Counted from the stretch's first letter, positions 17,668 through 26,436 are shown. The stretch: DNA of 54,773 nt from JAUUZT01 sp964654015 (GCA_964654015.1 CAZZHQ010000006.1:1-54773), one strand, 5' to 3'. Made by a program: numbers and translations. Notes: generated by a model from the letters alone, not told the origin.

Positions 17668-17778
17668 ATGGTCATCACAATACGGCAAAGAAATCTAGTA
17701 AGGTTTTTCCTCGCAAGCAGAAAACAGGTGGGAGGTTCTGCCCCCCCTTATCTGATAAAAAAAATTAGGAGGAGTTAA
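17668..17778 (+). other. 36-codon leader ORF in the gdhA 5' region
   Basis: An ATG at 17668 opens 36 codons whose stop TAA (17776-17778) lies just after the gdhA ribosome site. This ATG lines up with the nrpR start codon in the duplicated leader segment, but its ribosome site is degraded (GTATGG in place of GGAGG). It may be a chance frame left by that duplication rather than a translated leader peptide. Confidence 0.25.
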
Positions 17779-17784
17779 ATATAA

Positions 17785-19032
17785 ATGGCAAAGTTGAATC
17801 CGTTTGAGATGTCAAAAATACAGTTGGATAGTTGTGCTAAGAGCCTTAACCTGGACCCTGATGTAACAGCAATTCTGAAGAGCCCGGCCCGGGAACTCCA
17901 TGTTTCGTTACCAATACGCATGGATGATGGTTCTCTAAAAGTGTTTCAGGGCTTTCGGGTCCAGTACAATGATGCAAGGGGCGTTACCAAAGGCGGTATC
18001 AGGTTCCATCCTGAAGAAACAATCGATACAATTCGAGCATTAGCTGCCTGGATGACCTGGAAATGCGCCCTGCTTGATTTACCGTTGGGAGGAGCGAAAG
18101 GTGGCATCATTTGTAATCCCAAAGAAATGTCTGCAGGAGAACTGGAACGTCTGAGTCGGGCATACGCGCGGGCCGTATTTGGCTTTATTGGTCCTGGGAA
18201 AGATGTGCCTGCTCCCGATGTTTATACTACCCCTCAAATTATGGCCTGGATGATGGACGAATATTCTGCCCTTGCAGGTAAACCCCAGTTTGGCATGATT
18301 ACCGGCAAGCCGGTTTCCATGGGGGGATCAAAAGGACGGGGTGATGCTACTGCCCGTGGTGGCATGTATACCATTCGTGAGGCCGCAAAGGTGCTGGGTA
18401 TAGATATGTCTAAAGCCACGGTTGCTATACAGGGGTTTGGAAATGCAGGGTATTATGCCGCGAGGTTAAGCAAAGAAATCTTTGGAGCCAAGTTAGTAGC
18501 CATAAGTGATAGTAAAGGTGCTGTGTTTTCTAAGGCAGGGATTGATCCGGAAGCGGCTAAAAAATGCAAGGATGAGACATCTACGGTATGCAATTTACCA
18601 GGTGTAGAGCGCATTTCCAACGAAGAACTTCTGGAACTTGATGTTGATGTATTAATTCCTTCAGCGGTAGAGAACGTGATTACTGGAGAGAATGCTCCGA
18701 GAATAAAAGCCAAAATTATTGCCGAACTGGCTAATGGTCCAACCACTCCGGAAGCCGATGCTATCCTGGACAGCAAGGGTGTTCACGTGATACCCGATTT
18801 CTTATGCAATGCGGGGGGTGTAACGGTCTCATACTTCGAGATGGTTCAGAACTTCTATATGTATTCCTGGGAAGAAGAAGATGTTCGCCAACAGTTAGAT
18901 AAGAAGATGACACTGGCATATCATGCCGTGCTCGATGCCAGTCGTGAACATAAGATGAATATGCGACAGGCAGCCTATGTGCTGGCTGTCAGCCGTGTGG
19001 TGGAGGCGATGAAGCTGCGTGGGCGGATTTAG
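17785..19032 (+). CDS. gdhA: Glutamate dehydrogenase
   Basis: A 415-residue hexameric-type glutamate dehydrogenase, the usual length for the bacterial/archaeal short form. The catalytic core shows KGGIRFHP, Lys93 in WKCALLDLPLGGAKGG (Lys105 also conserved) and PAPDV with the catalytic Asp. The Rossmann loop QGFGNAG (residues 216-222) binds the nicotinamide cofactor. It interconverts glutamate with 2-oxoglutarate plus ammonium. Preceded by AGGAGG, a consensus promoter and a GGAA-N6-TTCC operator, with nrpR directly downstream. The context argues for nitrogen-responsive repression. A 14-bp hairpin terminator follows. Confidence 0.95.
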   Translation: MAKLNPFEMSKIQLDSCAKSLNLDPDVTAILKSPARELHVSLPIRMDDGSLKVFQGFRVQYNDARGVTKGGIRFHPEETIDTIRALAAWMTWKCALLDLPLGGAKGGIICNPKEMSAGELERLSRAYARAVFGFIGPGKDVPAPDVYTTPQIMAWMMDEYSALAGKPQFGMITGKPVSMGGSKGRGDATARGGMYTIREAAKVLGIDMSKATVAIQGFGNAGYYAARLSKEIFGAKLVAISDSKGAVFSKAGIDPEAAKKCKDETSTVCNLPGVERISNEELLELDVDVLIPSAVENVITGENAPRIKAKIIAELANGPTTPEADAILDSKGVHVIPDFLCNAGGVTVSYFEMVQNFYMYSWEEEDVRQQLDKKMTLAYHAVLDASREHKMNMRQAAYVLAVSRVVEAMKLRGRI

Positions 19033-19060
19033 GTTTGCGTGTTAGTAGCTAAAGGATTAG

Positions 19061-19097
19061 TTTAACAGGGAAGGTATATGCCTTCCCTGTTAAATTT
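19061..19097 (+). terminator. Intrinsic terminator after gdhA
   Basis: A perfect 14-bp stem (TTTAACAGGGAAGG at 19061-19074, complement at 19081-19094) with a 6-nt loop and a short T tract. It separates gdhA from nrpR, so nrpR needs its own promoter. Confidence 0.85.
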
Positions 19098-19184
19098 AGC
19101 AGACCAAATTTCCCTCGTAGATATATTCAAATAGTCTAAACCTGCCTTTTCTGGTGACTTTTTATAGGTTATACACTGGACTTT

Positions 19185-19198
19185 GGAAGACGGTTTCC
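19185..19198. promoter_or_regulatory. Probable NrpR operator at nrpR (autoregulation)
   Basis: GGAAGACGGTTTCC is a second exact GGAA-N6-TTCC site, 37 bp before the nrpR ATG, differing from the gdhA site at one spacer base. A weak -10-like TTATAC lies at 19169-19174. The position predicts that NrpR represses its own gene. Confidence 0.75.
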
Positions 19199-19235
19199 TC
19201 TAACATTAGCAAAGAAGTCATTTGGAGGATTTTAT

Positions 19236-20231
19236 ATGGGCTTTGAAACGCAGGACGTAGAGAGAAAAGTACTCACAATTTTAAAGGTCTTAAGCAATTC
19301 TGATGAGGCGGTGGGGGCCCGGATTATTGCTCGTCGATTGAAAGACCATGGGATTGAACTGGGCGAAAGGGCCGTTCGTTATCATCTAAAACTGATGGAC
19401 GAACGTGGCTTAACTCAGCTTCTGGGGCGGCGAGAGGGGCGGGTGCTTACTGAACAGGGAATGAAGGAGGTACGGGACGCTTTAGTTGAGGATAAAGTTG
19501 GATTTGCTATAACAAGGATTGAGTTACTTGCATTTCGTACCAGTTTTAATCTGAAAGAACGTAGTGGTTATGTTCCAGTAAATATCTCTTTCTTCTCGAA
19601 AGAACAATTCAGCAAGGTGATCCAGGTAATGAAGCCTGCTTTTGAGAAGGAGCTTTGCGCTAGTCACCTGGTGGCCATAGCCAGGGAAGGCGAAAAACTT
19701 GGCGAGTTGATTGTTCCTGAGGGCAAGGTGGGACTGGCTACGGTGTGTAGTATTGTTGTCAATGGGACATTACTTAAGGCGGGAGTTCCAATTGAATCAA
19801 GATTTGGTGGACTACTTCAGATTCGGAACGGACAGCCTCTCCGCTTTGTGGAGCTAATACACTATGCTGGTTCCTCCCTTGACCCTTCAGAAGTGTTTAT
19901 TAAAGCTGGGATGACCTCCGTGACAGAGACAGCCAGCAGAGGTGAGGGGACAATACTTGCTAATTTTCGTGAGATACCTGCTCTATGTCGGCCGATCGTT
20001 GAAGAGGTGATAACTAAGCTAAAAGAGGCTGGAATGGGGGGACTATTGATGATGGGGAATACCAGTGAACCAGTGTGCCAGGTTCCGGTTGGGTTAAATC
20101 GATTTGGGATTGTTCTAATAGGCGGTTTGAATCCTGTGGCGGCCGCTGTAGAAGCTGGTATTAATATTGAAAACCGTGCCATGAGCACTGTTGTAGAATA
20201 TAAAGACCTGATTAGATTTGAGGCACTGTGA
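19236..20231 (+). CDS. nrpR: NrpR-family nitrogen regulator (winged helix plus one NrpR domain)
   Basis: A 331-residue protein with an N-terminal winged-helix DNA-binding domain (residues ~5-75; recognition region ERAVRYHLKLMDERGL, wing GREGRVLTEQG) followed by a single NrpR regulatory domain (DUF128, ~85-325) with its GLATVCSIVVNG, GRFGGLLQ-like and GLNPVAAAVEAGI motifs. In methanogens NrpR represses nif, glnA and related genes and is released by 2-oxoglutarate under nitrogen limitation. Homologs are known in some Chloroflexota. It follows gdhA and carries the same operator. GGAGG precedes the ATG. Domain identification is strong; control of gdhA is inferred from the operators. Confidence 0.9.
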   Translation: MGFETQDVERKVLTILKVLSNSDEAVGARIIARRLKDHGIELGERAVRYHLKLMDERGLTQLLGRREGRVLTEQGMKEVRDALVEDKVGFAITRIELLAFRTSFNLKERSGYVPVNISFFSKEQFSKVIQVMKPAFEKELCASHLVAIAREGEKLGELIVPEGKVGLATVCSIVVNGTLLKAGVPIESRFGGLLQIRNGQPLRFVELIHYAGSSLDPSEVFIKAGMTSVTETASRGEGTILANFREIPALCRPIVEEVITKLKEAGMGGLLMMGNTSEPVCQVPVGLNRFGIVLIGGLNPVAAAVEAGINIENRAMSTVVEYKDLIRFEAL

Positions 20232-20387
20232 TATAAAATTGGCATGAAACAATAATGAATCGTTTTGTGTCTTGAATTGAAATTAATAGCGCTACTGCAA
20301 ACAATTCAACAATATTAGCTAAGTAAAGATGTGCCATAGTCCTGGGAGTTATCCCAGTACGCAGACATAGGTATTATGAAATTTGCG

Positions 20388-21578
20388 CTACCGTTCGCAG
20401 TTTAGTTTACCTTCGTAGGCATTCTCGAATAGTCTAGCCATCCCTTCTTCGGTAACCTTGCGAGGGTTACGTGCCACATGTGCAGGGCTCTGGAAGACAT
20501 TTTGCGCGATTTTTGGAATCATGTCTTTGGTCACACCTGTGGTCTTTATTGATGATGGTATATCCAGGTCATGAAGGAGCTTTTTGAAAGCTATCGCGGA
20601 TTGGAATGCGGCGTCGCGCAGGGACATCTCTTCGACAGGCTCCCCAAGTATCCTGGCAATCGTGGCATATTTCATTTGGTTTGCAATAGCGTTATATTCC
20701 ATTGTGTAAGGAGTTGTGATGGCTACTGCGTAACCATGTGGCAGATGGATATCCGTTGCTGGATAAGAATAAGCATAGGCTACTGCGTGTCCCAGTGTAG
20801 TTCCTGCGGTACCAAAGGCGAGTCCTCCCAGCAGTGCTGCCAGCGACATATTTGTTCGAGCTTCTATATTGTCCCCACAAGCATATGCCTCTCTGAGGTT
20901 TTCAGCTACAAGTTGCATGGTTTGTAACGCAAAAGCATCTGTTATAGGATTAGCATTGAGTGATACATATGCTTCCATTCCATTGCAAAAGGTATCTACA
21001 CCGGCGTTAGCTGTCACGTTAGCGGGTATGGAAATGGTGAATTCTGGATCGACCAGTGCAAGGGATGGAAACATTAGGCTGCTGAACAATACTGCTTTAC
21101 CTTGCGGTGTGGAGAAGGCGACAGCATTAGAGACCTCACTGCCTGTTCCCGCAGTAGTAGGCATTAGCACCAGTGGTGCTGGTGGATTTTGGAAAATGTT
21201 TTCAAGCCAGTCTGAAAGCGTCCCAGTATTGGTGATTGATAGTGCAGCTACTTTGGCATTGTCCAATACGCTGCCACCGCCAATCCCGATTACTCCATCA
21301 AAACTGTTTTTCCTGATGAATTCTATAGCTGCTTCCCCACCAGCAACAGAAGGCTCTGTCTCCGATTTATCCCAAATCGAATACTTAAAACCACCTTTAT
21401 TTAGTTGATTCTTTATTTTGTCCAGTATTCCCGATTTATTGACAACTTCATCAGTAATGATGGCTATATTTTTAGTTCCAAGATTTTGCAACTCCTCACT
21501 GAGTTGCTCTACAGCTCCTAAGCCAAAGATTATTTTTCGAGCTGTGGAGAATGAAAATGTCTTTGTATTTATATCCAA
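20388..21578 (-). CDS. Iron-type alcohol dehydrogenase paralog lacking one metal-ligand His
   Basis: A 396-residue group III (iron-activated) alcohol dehydrogenase. The NAD site GGGSVLDNAK (residues 101-110) and PTTAGTGSEVS are intact. Of the four expected metal ligands, Asp195, His264 and His281 are present, but the second ligand is Asn199 (GVDTFCNGMEAY) where the adjacent paralog has His (GVDALCHAIEAY). Metal binding or catalysis may therefore be altered. Start is TTG at 21578 behind AAGGAG with 6-nt spacing; the nearby ATG is out of frame. Last gene of the mmsA operon, 16 bp after its paralog. A CTGGGA/TCCCAG hairpin at 20342-20357 lies downstream without a T run. Confidence 0.88.
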   Translation of the reverse strand: MDINTKTFSFSTARKIIFGLGAVEQLSEELQNLGTKNIAIITDEVVNKSGILDKIKNQLNKGGFKYSIWDKSETEPSVAGGEAAIEFIRKNSFDGVIGIGGGSVLDNAKVAALSITNTGTLSDWLENIFQNPPAPLVLMPTTAGTGSEVSNAVAFSTPQGKAVLFSSLMFPSLALVDPEFTISIPANVTANAGVDTFCNGMEAYVSLNANPITDAFALQTMQLVAENLREAYACGDNIEARTNMSLAALLGGLAFGTAGTTLGHAVAYAYSYPATDIHLPHGYAVAITTPYTMEYNAIANQMKYATIARILGEPVEEMSLRDAAFQSAIAFKKLLHDLDIPSSIKTTGVTKDMIPKIAQNVFQSPAHVARNPRKVTEEGMARLFENAYEGKLNCER

Positions 21579-21594
21579 AACATACTCCTTTTTT

Positions 21595-22770
21595 TTATTC
21601 GCAATCTAACTTGCCCCGGTAGGCTTTCTCGAAGAGTTTGACCATATCTTCCTCGGTAATCTTGCGTGGATTACGTGCCACATGAGAGGTGCTTTTAAAG
21701 ACGTTCTTTGCTATATCGGGGAGCATGTCTTTCATTATGCCAACTTCTTTAATTGATGTGGGGAAGTCCAGGTCTGCTAGCAGTTTTTTGAATGCCAAGG
21801 CAGAACTGATGGCAGCATTCCGTAGAGATAGTCCTTCGATAGATTCTCCCAGCAGGGCAGCCAGGGTGGCATGCTTTTCCATGTTGGCGATGGCGTTATA
21901 CTCAAGTACGTAAGGCATGGTGATGGCTATGGAATAGCCATGTGGGAAATGAAATTGAGTGGACGGGGAGACGTATGCATAGCCGCAGGCGTGCCCGATT
22001 ACTGTTCCTGCATTCCCAAAGGCCATGCCTGCCAGCAGTGATGCCATCGACATGTTTGTTCGAGCCTCCATATTGTCGCCGCAGGCGTAGGCTGCCCTGA
22101 GATTATCGGGGATTAGTTTTATGGACTGTAGCGCCAGGGCATCTGTTATCGGCGTGGATTTCAGTGATACATAGGCCTCTATGGCATGACATAATGCATC
22201 AACGCCGGTATTGGCTGTTATGTGAGCAGGCATCGACATGGTGAAGTCGGGGTCAACCAGCGCAATATCAGGATACATAAGAGGACTGTACAATGCATAC
22301 TTGGATTCGGTAGTGGCGAAGACCCCTGCGTTGGAGACCTCGCTACCTGTTCCCGCTGTAGTCGGCATCAATACCAGCGGAGCCAGCGGGTTGGTGAACA
22401 CCTGTTTGACCCAGTCTGAAAGACTACCGGAGTTAGTAAGAGCTACCGCAGCTGCTTTGGCAGTGTCCAGGACGCTACCACCCCCCAAGCCAACGATGGC
22501 GCTGTAGTTTCCATCTCTAACGAATTGTATGGCTGCCTCAGCGCTCTCTATTGACGGTTCTGATTTTGCCTTATCCCATATGCCATAGTCTAAACCTGCC
22601 TTGTTCAGTACGTCAGTTACAGTGTTTAGTGGACCTGCCTTACTGATAATCTCATCGGTTATCACAGCTATCTTACCAGAGCACAATACTTTTAACTCCT
22701 CGCCGAGCTGTTGTACGGTTTCTCTGCCAAAGATAATCTTCTTCGCCGTAGCGAATGGGAATGCCTTCAT
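21595..22770 (-). CDS. Iron-type alcohol dehydrogenase
   Basis: A 391-residue group III alcohol dehydrogenase with NAD motif GGGSVLDTAK and a complete metal set: Asp191, His195 (DALCH), His260 (GHACGY) and His277 (FPHGY). These enzymes interconvert primary alcohols or hydroxyacids with aldehydes, using Fe(II) or Zn(II). The ATG at 22770 has a perfect AGGAGG; an upstream in-frame extension lacks one. It follows the ferritin-like gene and precedes a paralog that has lost one ligand. With the acylating semialdehyde dehydrogenase encoded upstream, it could process a C3-C4 hydroxyacid or diol, which is inference. Confidence 0.92.
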   Translation of the reverse strand: MKAFPFATAKKIIFGRETVQQLGEELKVLCSGKIAVITDEIISKAGPLNTVTDVLNKAGLDYGIWDKAKSEPSIESAEAAIQFVRDGNYSAIVGLGGGSVLDTAKAAAVALTNSGSLSDWVKQVFTNPLAPLVLMPTTAGTGSEVSNAGVFATTESKYALYSPLMYPDIALVDPDFTMSMPAHITANTGVDALCHAIEAYVSLKSTPITDALALQSIKLIPDNLRAAYACGDNMEARTNMSMASLLAGMAFGNAGTVIGHACGYAYVSPSTQFHFPHGYSIAITMPYVLEYNAIANMEKHATLAALLGESIEGLSLRNAAISSALAFKKLLADLDFPTSIKEVGIMKDMLPDIAKNVFKSTSHVARNPRKITEEDMVKLFEKAYRGKLDCE

Positions 22771-22821
22771 TTCTTTTCCTCCTGATGGGCTTTCTCTGAC
22801 CACGTTTTAATTTATTAAGAT

Positions 22822-23265
22822 TTATAGAGCATTAAGAAGTTTCTTTAATTCTAGTTGGCGTTCATTTCTTTTCCTGGCTGTTCTTTCGAAGACTATGGGA
22901 ACATCAGCCAGCAATGATTTCGCTGCCCTTGCCGCATCCAGATAAAAGGCTGTAATCATATCTTCTATCTCTATAGCCCTGCGCAGGCTCTCTGCATAAC
23001 CCAGCTCTAATGGCAGTTCAGTATTTATCGGGTAATTATCTGTGTCTATCTCAGCGAAGGCAAAGCAGCCCTCGAGGGCATCGGAGATAACGCCATAGTA
23101 TGCCCTTTGTATAGCCGTTTTATTTTTTCTGTTTTGTGCGCTGAAGGAGGTCCATGTTTCTCTGTCATTGGCCCCTCTCAGGGCAAGTTCCTCATAAAAA
23201 TTGCCTGAGTCCTCTTCCAGCTTCACCGCAAAACTTATCACTTCAGATGAAGTGGGTGACTGCAT
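22822..23265 (-). CDS. Small ferritin/rubrerythrin-like helical protein
   Basis: A 147-residue, fully helical protein. The N-terminal helix SFAVKLEEDSGNFYEELA and the later EIEDMITAFYLDAA helix have the spacing of the rubrerythrin/ferritin-like four-helix bundle (paired Glu with F/Y-Y). The ExxH motifs that bind the second iron in true rubrerythrins are not seen, so metal binding is doubtful. Its ATG directly abuts the mmsA stop codon (TAGATG), which implies translational coupling. Being between an acylating aldehyde dehydrogenase and two iron-dependent alcohol dehydrogenases, it could deliver or hold iron, but no function is demonstrated. Confidence 0.7.
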   Translation of the reverse strand: MQSPTSSEVISFAVKLEEDSGNFYEELALRGANDRETWTSFSAQNRKNKTAIQRAYYGVISDALEGCFAFAEIDTDNYPINTELPLELGYAESLRRAIEIEDMITAFYLDAARAAKSLLADVPIVFERTARKRNERQLELKKLLNAL

Positions 23266-24759
23266 CTAAAACCACCTCTCGATGACAACCTTGCTTTCAG
23301 TGAAAAAACGAATAGCATCTCTTCCCTGGCCATGTAGCGTGCCGAAGAACGAGTCCTTCATGCCGCAGAAAGGGAAGAAAGCCATCGGAGCAGCTATTCC
23401 AATGTTGATACCGATGTTGCCGCACTGTACTCTGTATCTTATTTCTCTGGCAACTTTGCCACTTGAAGTAAAGACAGAAGCCGCGTTGCCGTAGCGGTTG
23501 TTGTTTATCATTTCTATAGCGCTGTCCAGGTTGTCAGCCCTAATAATGTTGGCTACCGGGCCAAAGATTTCTTCCCTGGCGATTGTCATATCAGGGGTGA
23601 CATCCTCGAATATGGTTGGGTTGACAAAGCAAGTGTCGGGGTAATCACCGTTAATCTTCAGTTTCCGACCATCGAGTACCATTCTGGCTCCTTCCTGGAT
23701 GCCCTTCTCTATGAAGCCCAGCACCCGGGCTTTTCCATCTGGAGATTGCATGGGGCCCATCTGGGTAGATTCGTCTAATCCATATCCGACCCTTATTTTG
23801 GATGACGCTGATAGAAATGCGTCTGTGAAACATTTGTAGAAGGCATCGTCTTTACCAACGATGACGGCATTGGCTGCAGACAGACAGCGCTGCCCGGCAT
23901 TGCCGTAGAAGGAGGTCATCAAGGCTGCTATGGTGGCATCCAGGTTACAATCTGGCATTATCACCATGAAATTTTTTGCGCCGCATTGTGCTATGACTCG
24001 TTTCCCTGTCTCGCCACATTTCTTGTAGATTATGTCTTTCCCTATGGCAGTCGTTCCCACGAAGGTAACTCCCTTGATATCTGGATGATCCAGCAGTACC
24101 GATACGGAGTCCGCTTCACCATTGACCAGGTTTATTACACCTGGCGGGAAGCCCGCCTCATCGTATAATTCCGCCAGCCTGTTCTGGCTTATAGGGGCCC
24201 TTGGTGATGGTTTTAACACGAAGGTGTTTCCGGTGGCTACAGCGAAGGGCAGGTACCAGAGCGGTACCATGAAAGGGAAATTAAAGGGGGCAATGCAGGT
24301 GAACACTCCCAGAGGTTGATATAACAACTGCTCATCTATGCCAGAAGCGATATCCTCCAGGATTGCACCTTGCATCAGGGAAGGTATCCCGGTGGCTACT
24401 TCCACCATCTCTATTCCTCGCCTTGTCTCTCCCCTCGATTCATCAATGGTCTTTCCGTGCTCCATGGTCTGGATTCGACTTAATTCCTCGAAGTTCTCCT
24501 CCATCAATTCCTTGAGTCTGAACAGGCATCTTACTCTGGACAAAGGAGTGGTTCTTCTCCATTCGGGGAATGCCTCACTGGCTGCCGCAACAGCGCTCTT
24601 GACTTCATTTTCTGTGGATACTGGCATTCTGGCAATTACTTTACCGTTTGCTGGATTAACAATGTCCCTGAGACGGCTCGTTTGAGATACCTGCCATTCC
24701 CCATTAATGTAGTTTTTGAGTTCTAGTGGTTCTTTAATTGGTTCTTCCAATATCGCCAT
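23266..24759 (-). CDS. mmsA: CoA-acylating methylmalonate-semialdehyde dehydrogenase
   Basis: A 497-residue aldehyde dehydrogenase. The INGEW start, FNFPFMVPLWYLPFA stretch and catalytic Cys in GNAGQRCLSA are hallmarks of MmsA, which converts methylmalonate or malonate semialdehyde with CoA and NAD to propionyl- or acetyl-CoA. The general-base Glu position (usually EL-GGK in hydrolytic ALDHs) reads QCGAKN, as expected for the acylating subgroup. AGGAGG precedes the ATG. It leads a four-gene minus-strand operon with a ferritin-like protein and two alcohol dehydrogenases, suggesting a pathway through a semialdehyde (valine, beta-alanine, inositol or hydroxypropionate type). Confidence 0.93.
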   Translation of the reverse strand: MAILEEPIKEPLELKNYINGEWQVSQTSRLRDIVNPANGKVIARMPVSTENEVKSAVAAASEAFPEWRRTTPLSRVRCLFRLKELMEENFEELSRIQTMEHGKTIDESRGETRRGIEMVEVATGIPSLMQGAILEDIASGIDEQLLYQPLGVFTCIAPFNFPFMVPLWYLPFAVATGNTFVLKPSPRAPISQNRLAELYDEAGFPPGVINLVNGEADSVSVLLDHPDIKGVTFVGTTAIGKDIIYKKCGETGKRVIAQCGAKNFMVIMPDCNLDATIAALMTSFYGNAGQRCLSAANAVIVGKDDAFYKCFTDAFLSASSKIRVGYGLDESTQMGPMQSPDGKARVLGFIEKGIQEGARMVLDGRKLKINGDYPDTCFVNPTIFEDVTPDMTIAREEIFGPVANIIRADNLDSAIEMINNNRYGNAASVFTSSGKVAREIRYRVQCGNIGINIGIAAPMAFFPFCGMKDSFFGTLHGQGRDAIRFFTESKVVIERWF

Positions 24760-24813
24760 GTTGCTCCTCCTCTTGAGTTCGTTTTTTCTGGAAGTAGAAT
24801 GTTCTTCACATAA

Positions 24814-24842
24814 AGAATATCACTACCTGTCGATAGTATCAA
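24814..24842 (-). promoter_or_regulatory. Sigma70-type promoter of the mmsA operon
   Basis: On the minus strand, TTGATA (24842-24837), 17-bp spacer, TATTCT (24819-24814), about 50 nt before the mmsA ATG at 24759. Confidence 0.6.
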
Positions 24843-24957
24843 TAGGCAATGTTTGGCAGGGTTGAAATGTCCTGTAAAAGAAGATAGAAAGGATATTGTA
24901 TCTGTTATACTGAATCAAGGTGCTTATTATAAATAGGAACAAAGTCGGAGAGTAAAA

Positions 24958-26436
24958 ATGTTAAGTGATGGAATAGTGAATGGAGAGGTTGTAAAAAGGA
25001 CAGTGGAAAGAATGAGGGAGAGGAATATTATTCTCCCTACGTATGAAGAGATGAAGAATCCTGAGAGGATACCTGCCAAGATAAAAGATGAGTTAAAAAG
25101 TGTGGGGCTGTCGGATTTGAATCCGAGGAATCTATTCAGGATTTCCTGGAAAAATGAAGCTGTGCGATTTGGTGGTGGTTTTGGTGGTGTAAATTATGTT
25201 GAGTTACCAAAGGAGATTACAGGTGTATCCGCCAGGATAATTGTACTGTTGGGAAAATATTTTCCTACGGGCTCGCATAAGGTGGGAGCAACGTTCGGCC
25301 CCCTGGTGGAAAAACTTATTAGAGGGGCTTTTGACCCTACAAGACATAAGGCCTTATGGCCCTCTACCGGGAACTATTGCCGTGGAGGTGCATACGATTC
25401 ATATCTCCTCTCCTGTCCTTGTATTGCTGTGCTTCCTGAAGGGATGTCAAAGGAGCGGTTCGAATGGCTTGAGGAAATTGGTGCGGAAGTTTATGGAACT
25501 CCCGGAGTAGAGAGTAATGTGAAAGAAGTATTTGATAAAACGGCGGAGCTGAAGAAGGAAAGACCAGACGAGGTTGTGGTGTTAAATCAGTTTTGCGAGT
25601 TTGGTAATCCTGTCTGGCATTATGCTGTGACTGGCCCTGCTATGCAAGAGGTGTATGATAAGGAGAAAAGAGGACAACAACGCCTGGCGGCGCTGTTCCT
25701 GACACAGGGTTCTGCTGGCACTCTTGGTTCGGGTAACTATTTAAAGGAAATATTTCCCAGGATTAAAATTGGTGCAGGAGAGGCTTCACAGTGCCCGACG
25801 CTTCTGTTCAATGGTTTTGGAAGACATCGGATTGAAGGCATCGGGGACAAACATATACCCTGGGTTTTTGATGTAAAAAACATTGATATGGTAGTGGATA
25901 TCGATGATGAAGCATGTATGAACCTCATCGGATTGTTTAATGAAGCTGTCGGTAGGAAATACCTGTTAAAGCAGGGGGTTGACCCTGAAGTTGTAGATAA
26001 ACTTGATTTGCTTGGTATATCCTCCATTGGTAACGTATTGGGGGCTATAAAGATGGCGAAGTATTATGAGATGAATGAGGACGATATCATCCTCACGGTG
26101 GCTACAGATTCTATGGAGCTATATCAGTCCAGGCTAAAGGAAATGAGGGAGCAGTATGCTGGATATTCAGAAGCCAACGCAGTCAGGGATTTCGAAAGGT
26201 ATCTGATGGGGGTTGGTACAGAGCAGATGCTTGAGCTCTCTTACTGGGATCGGAAGAGGATGCATAACCTGAAGTATTTTACCTGGATAGAACAACAGGG
26301 CAAAATGGTGGAGGAACTGGATGAACAGTGGTATAACCATGATTACTGGAAGGAGAAATTCGACTCTTATAAAATGTGGGACGAACTTATCATCGAGTTT
26401 AATGAACGGGTAGGACTGATTCAGCAATACAGGTGA
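24958..26436 (+). CDS. PLP-dependent fold-type II enzyme (cysteine synthase/tryptophan synthase beta-like)
   Basis: A 492-residue fold-type II PLP protein. The Schiff-base Lys is Lys108 in FPTGSHKVG, followed by the substrate-carboxylate loop STGNYCRGGAY and a glycine-rich phosphate-binding loop GSAGTLGSGNY. It is longer than O-acetylserine sulfhydrylases (about 310 residues), with an extra C-terminal helical part rich in aromatic and acidic residues. The reaction is not identifiable: beta-replacement, elimination or deamination are all possible. GGAG precedes the ATG. The next gene, an AOR-family tungsten enzyme, begins 79 bp later, so a PLP-derived oxo-acid or aldehyde may be handed to it. 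Confidence 0.8.
   Translation: MLSDGIVNGEVVKRTVERMRERNIILPTYEEMKNPERIPAKIKDELKSVGLSDLNPRNLFRISWKNEAVRFGGGFGGVNYVELPKEITGVSARIIVLLGKYFPTGSHKVGATFGPLVEKLIRGAFDPTRHKALWPSTGNYCRGGAYDSYLLSCPCIAVLPEGMSKERFEWLEEIGAEVYGTPGVESNVKEVFDKTAELKKERPDEVVVLNQFCEFGNPVWHYAVTGPAMQEVYDKEKRGQQRLAALFLTQGSAGTLGSGNYLKEIFPRIKIGAGEASQCPTLLFNGFGRHRIEGIGDKHIPWVFDVKNIDMVVDIDDEACMNLIGLFNEAVGRKYLLKQGVDPEVVDKLDLLGISSIGNVLGAIKMAKYYEMNEDDIILTVATDSMELYQSRLKEMREQYAGYSEANAVRDFERYLMGVGTEQMLELSYWDRKRMHNLKYFTWIEQQGKMVEELDEQWYNHDYWKEKFDSYKMWDELIIEFNERVGLIQQYR

Noticed and set aside
17668..17778. Leader peptide attenuator before gdhA
   Set aside because: No run of regulatory codons and no terminator hairpin follow the small frame; kept only as a low-confidence feature.
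20869..21408. A 179-codon plus-strand frame opposite the iron-type alcohol dehydrogenase
   Set aside because: Antisense to a gene with clear motifs and no recognisable domain; codon-bias shadow.
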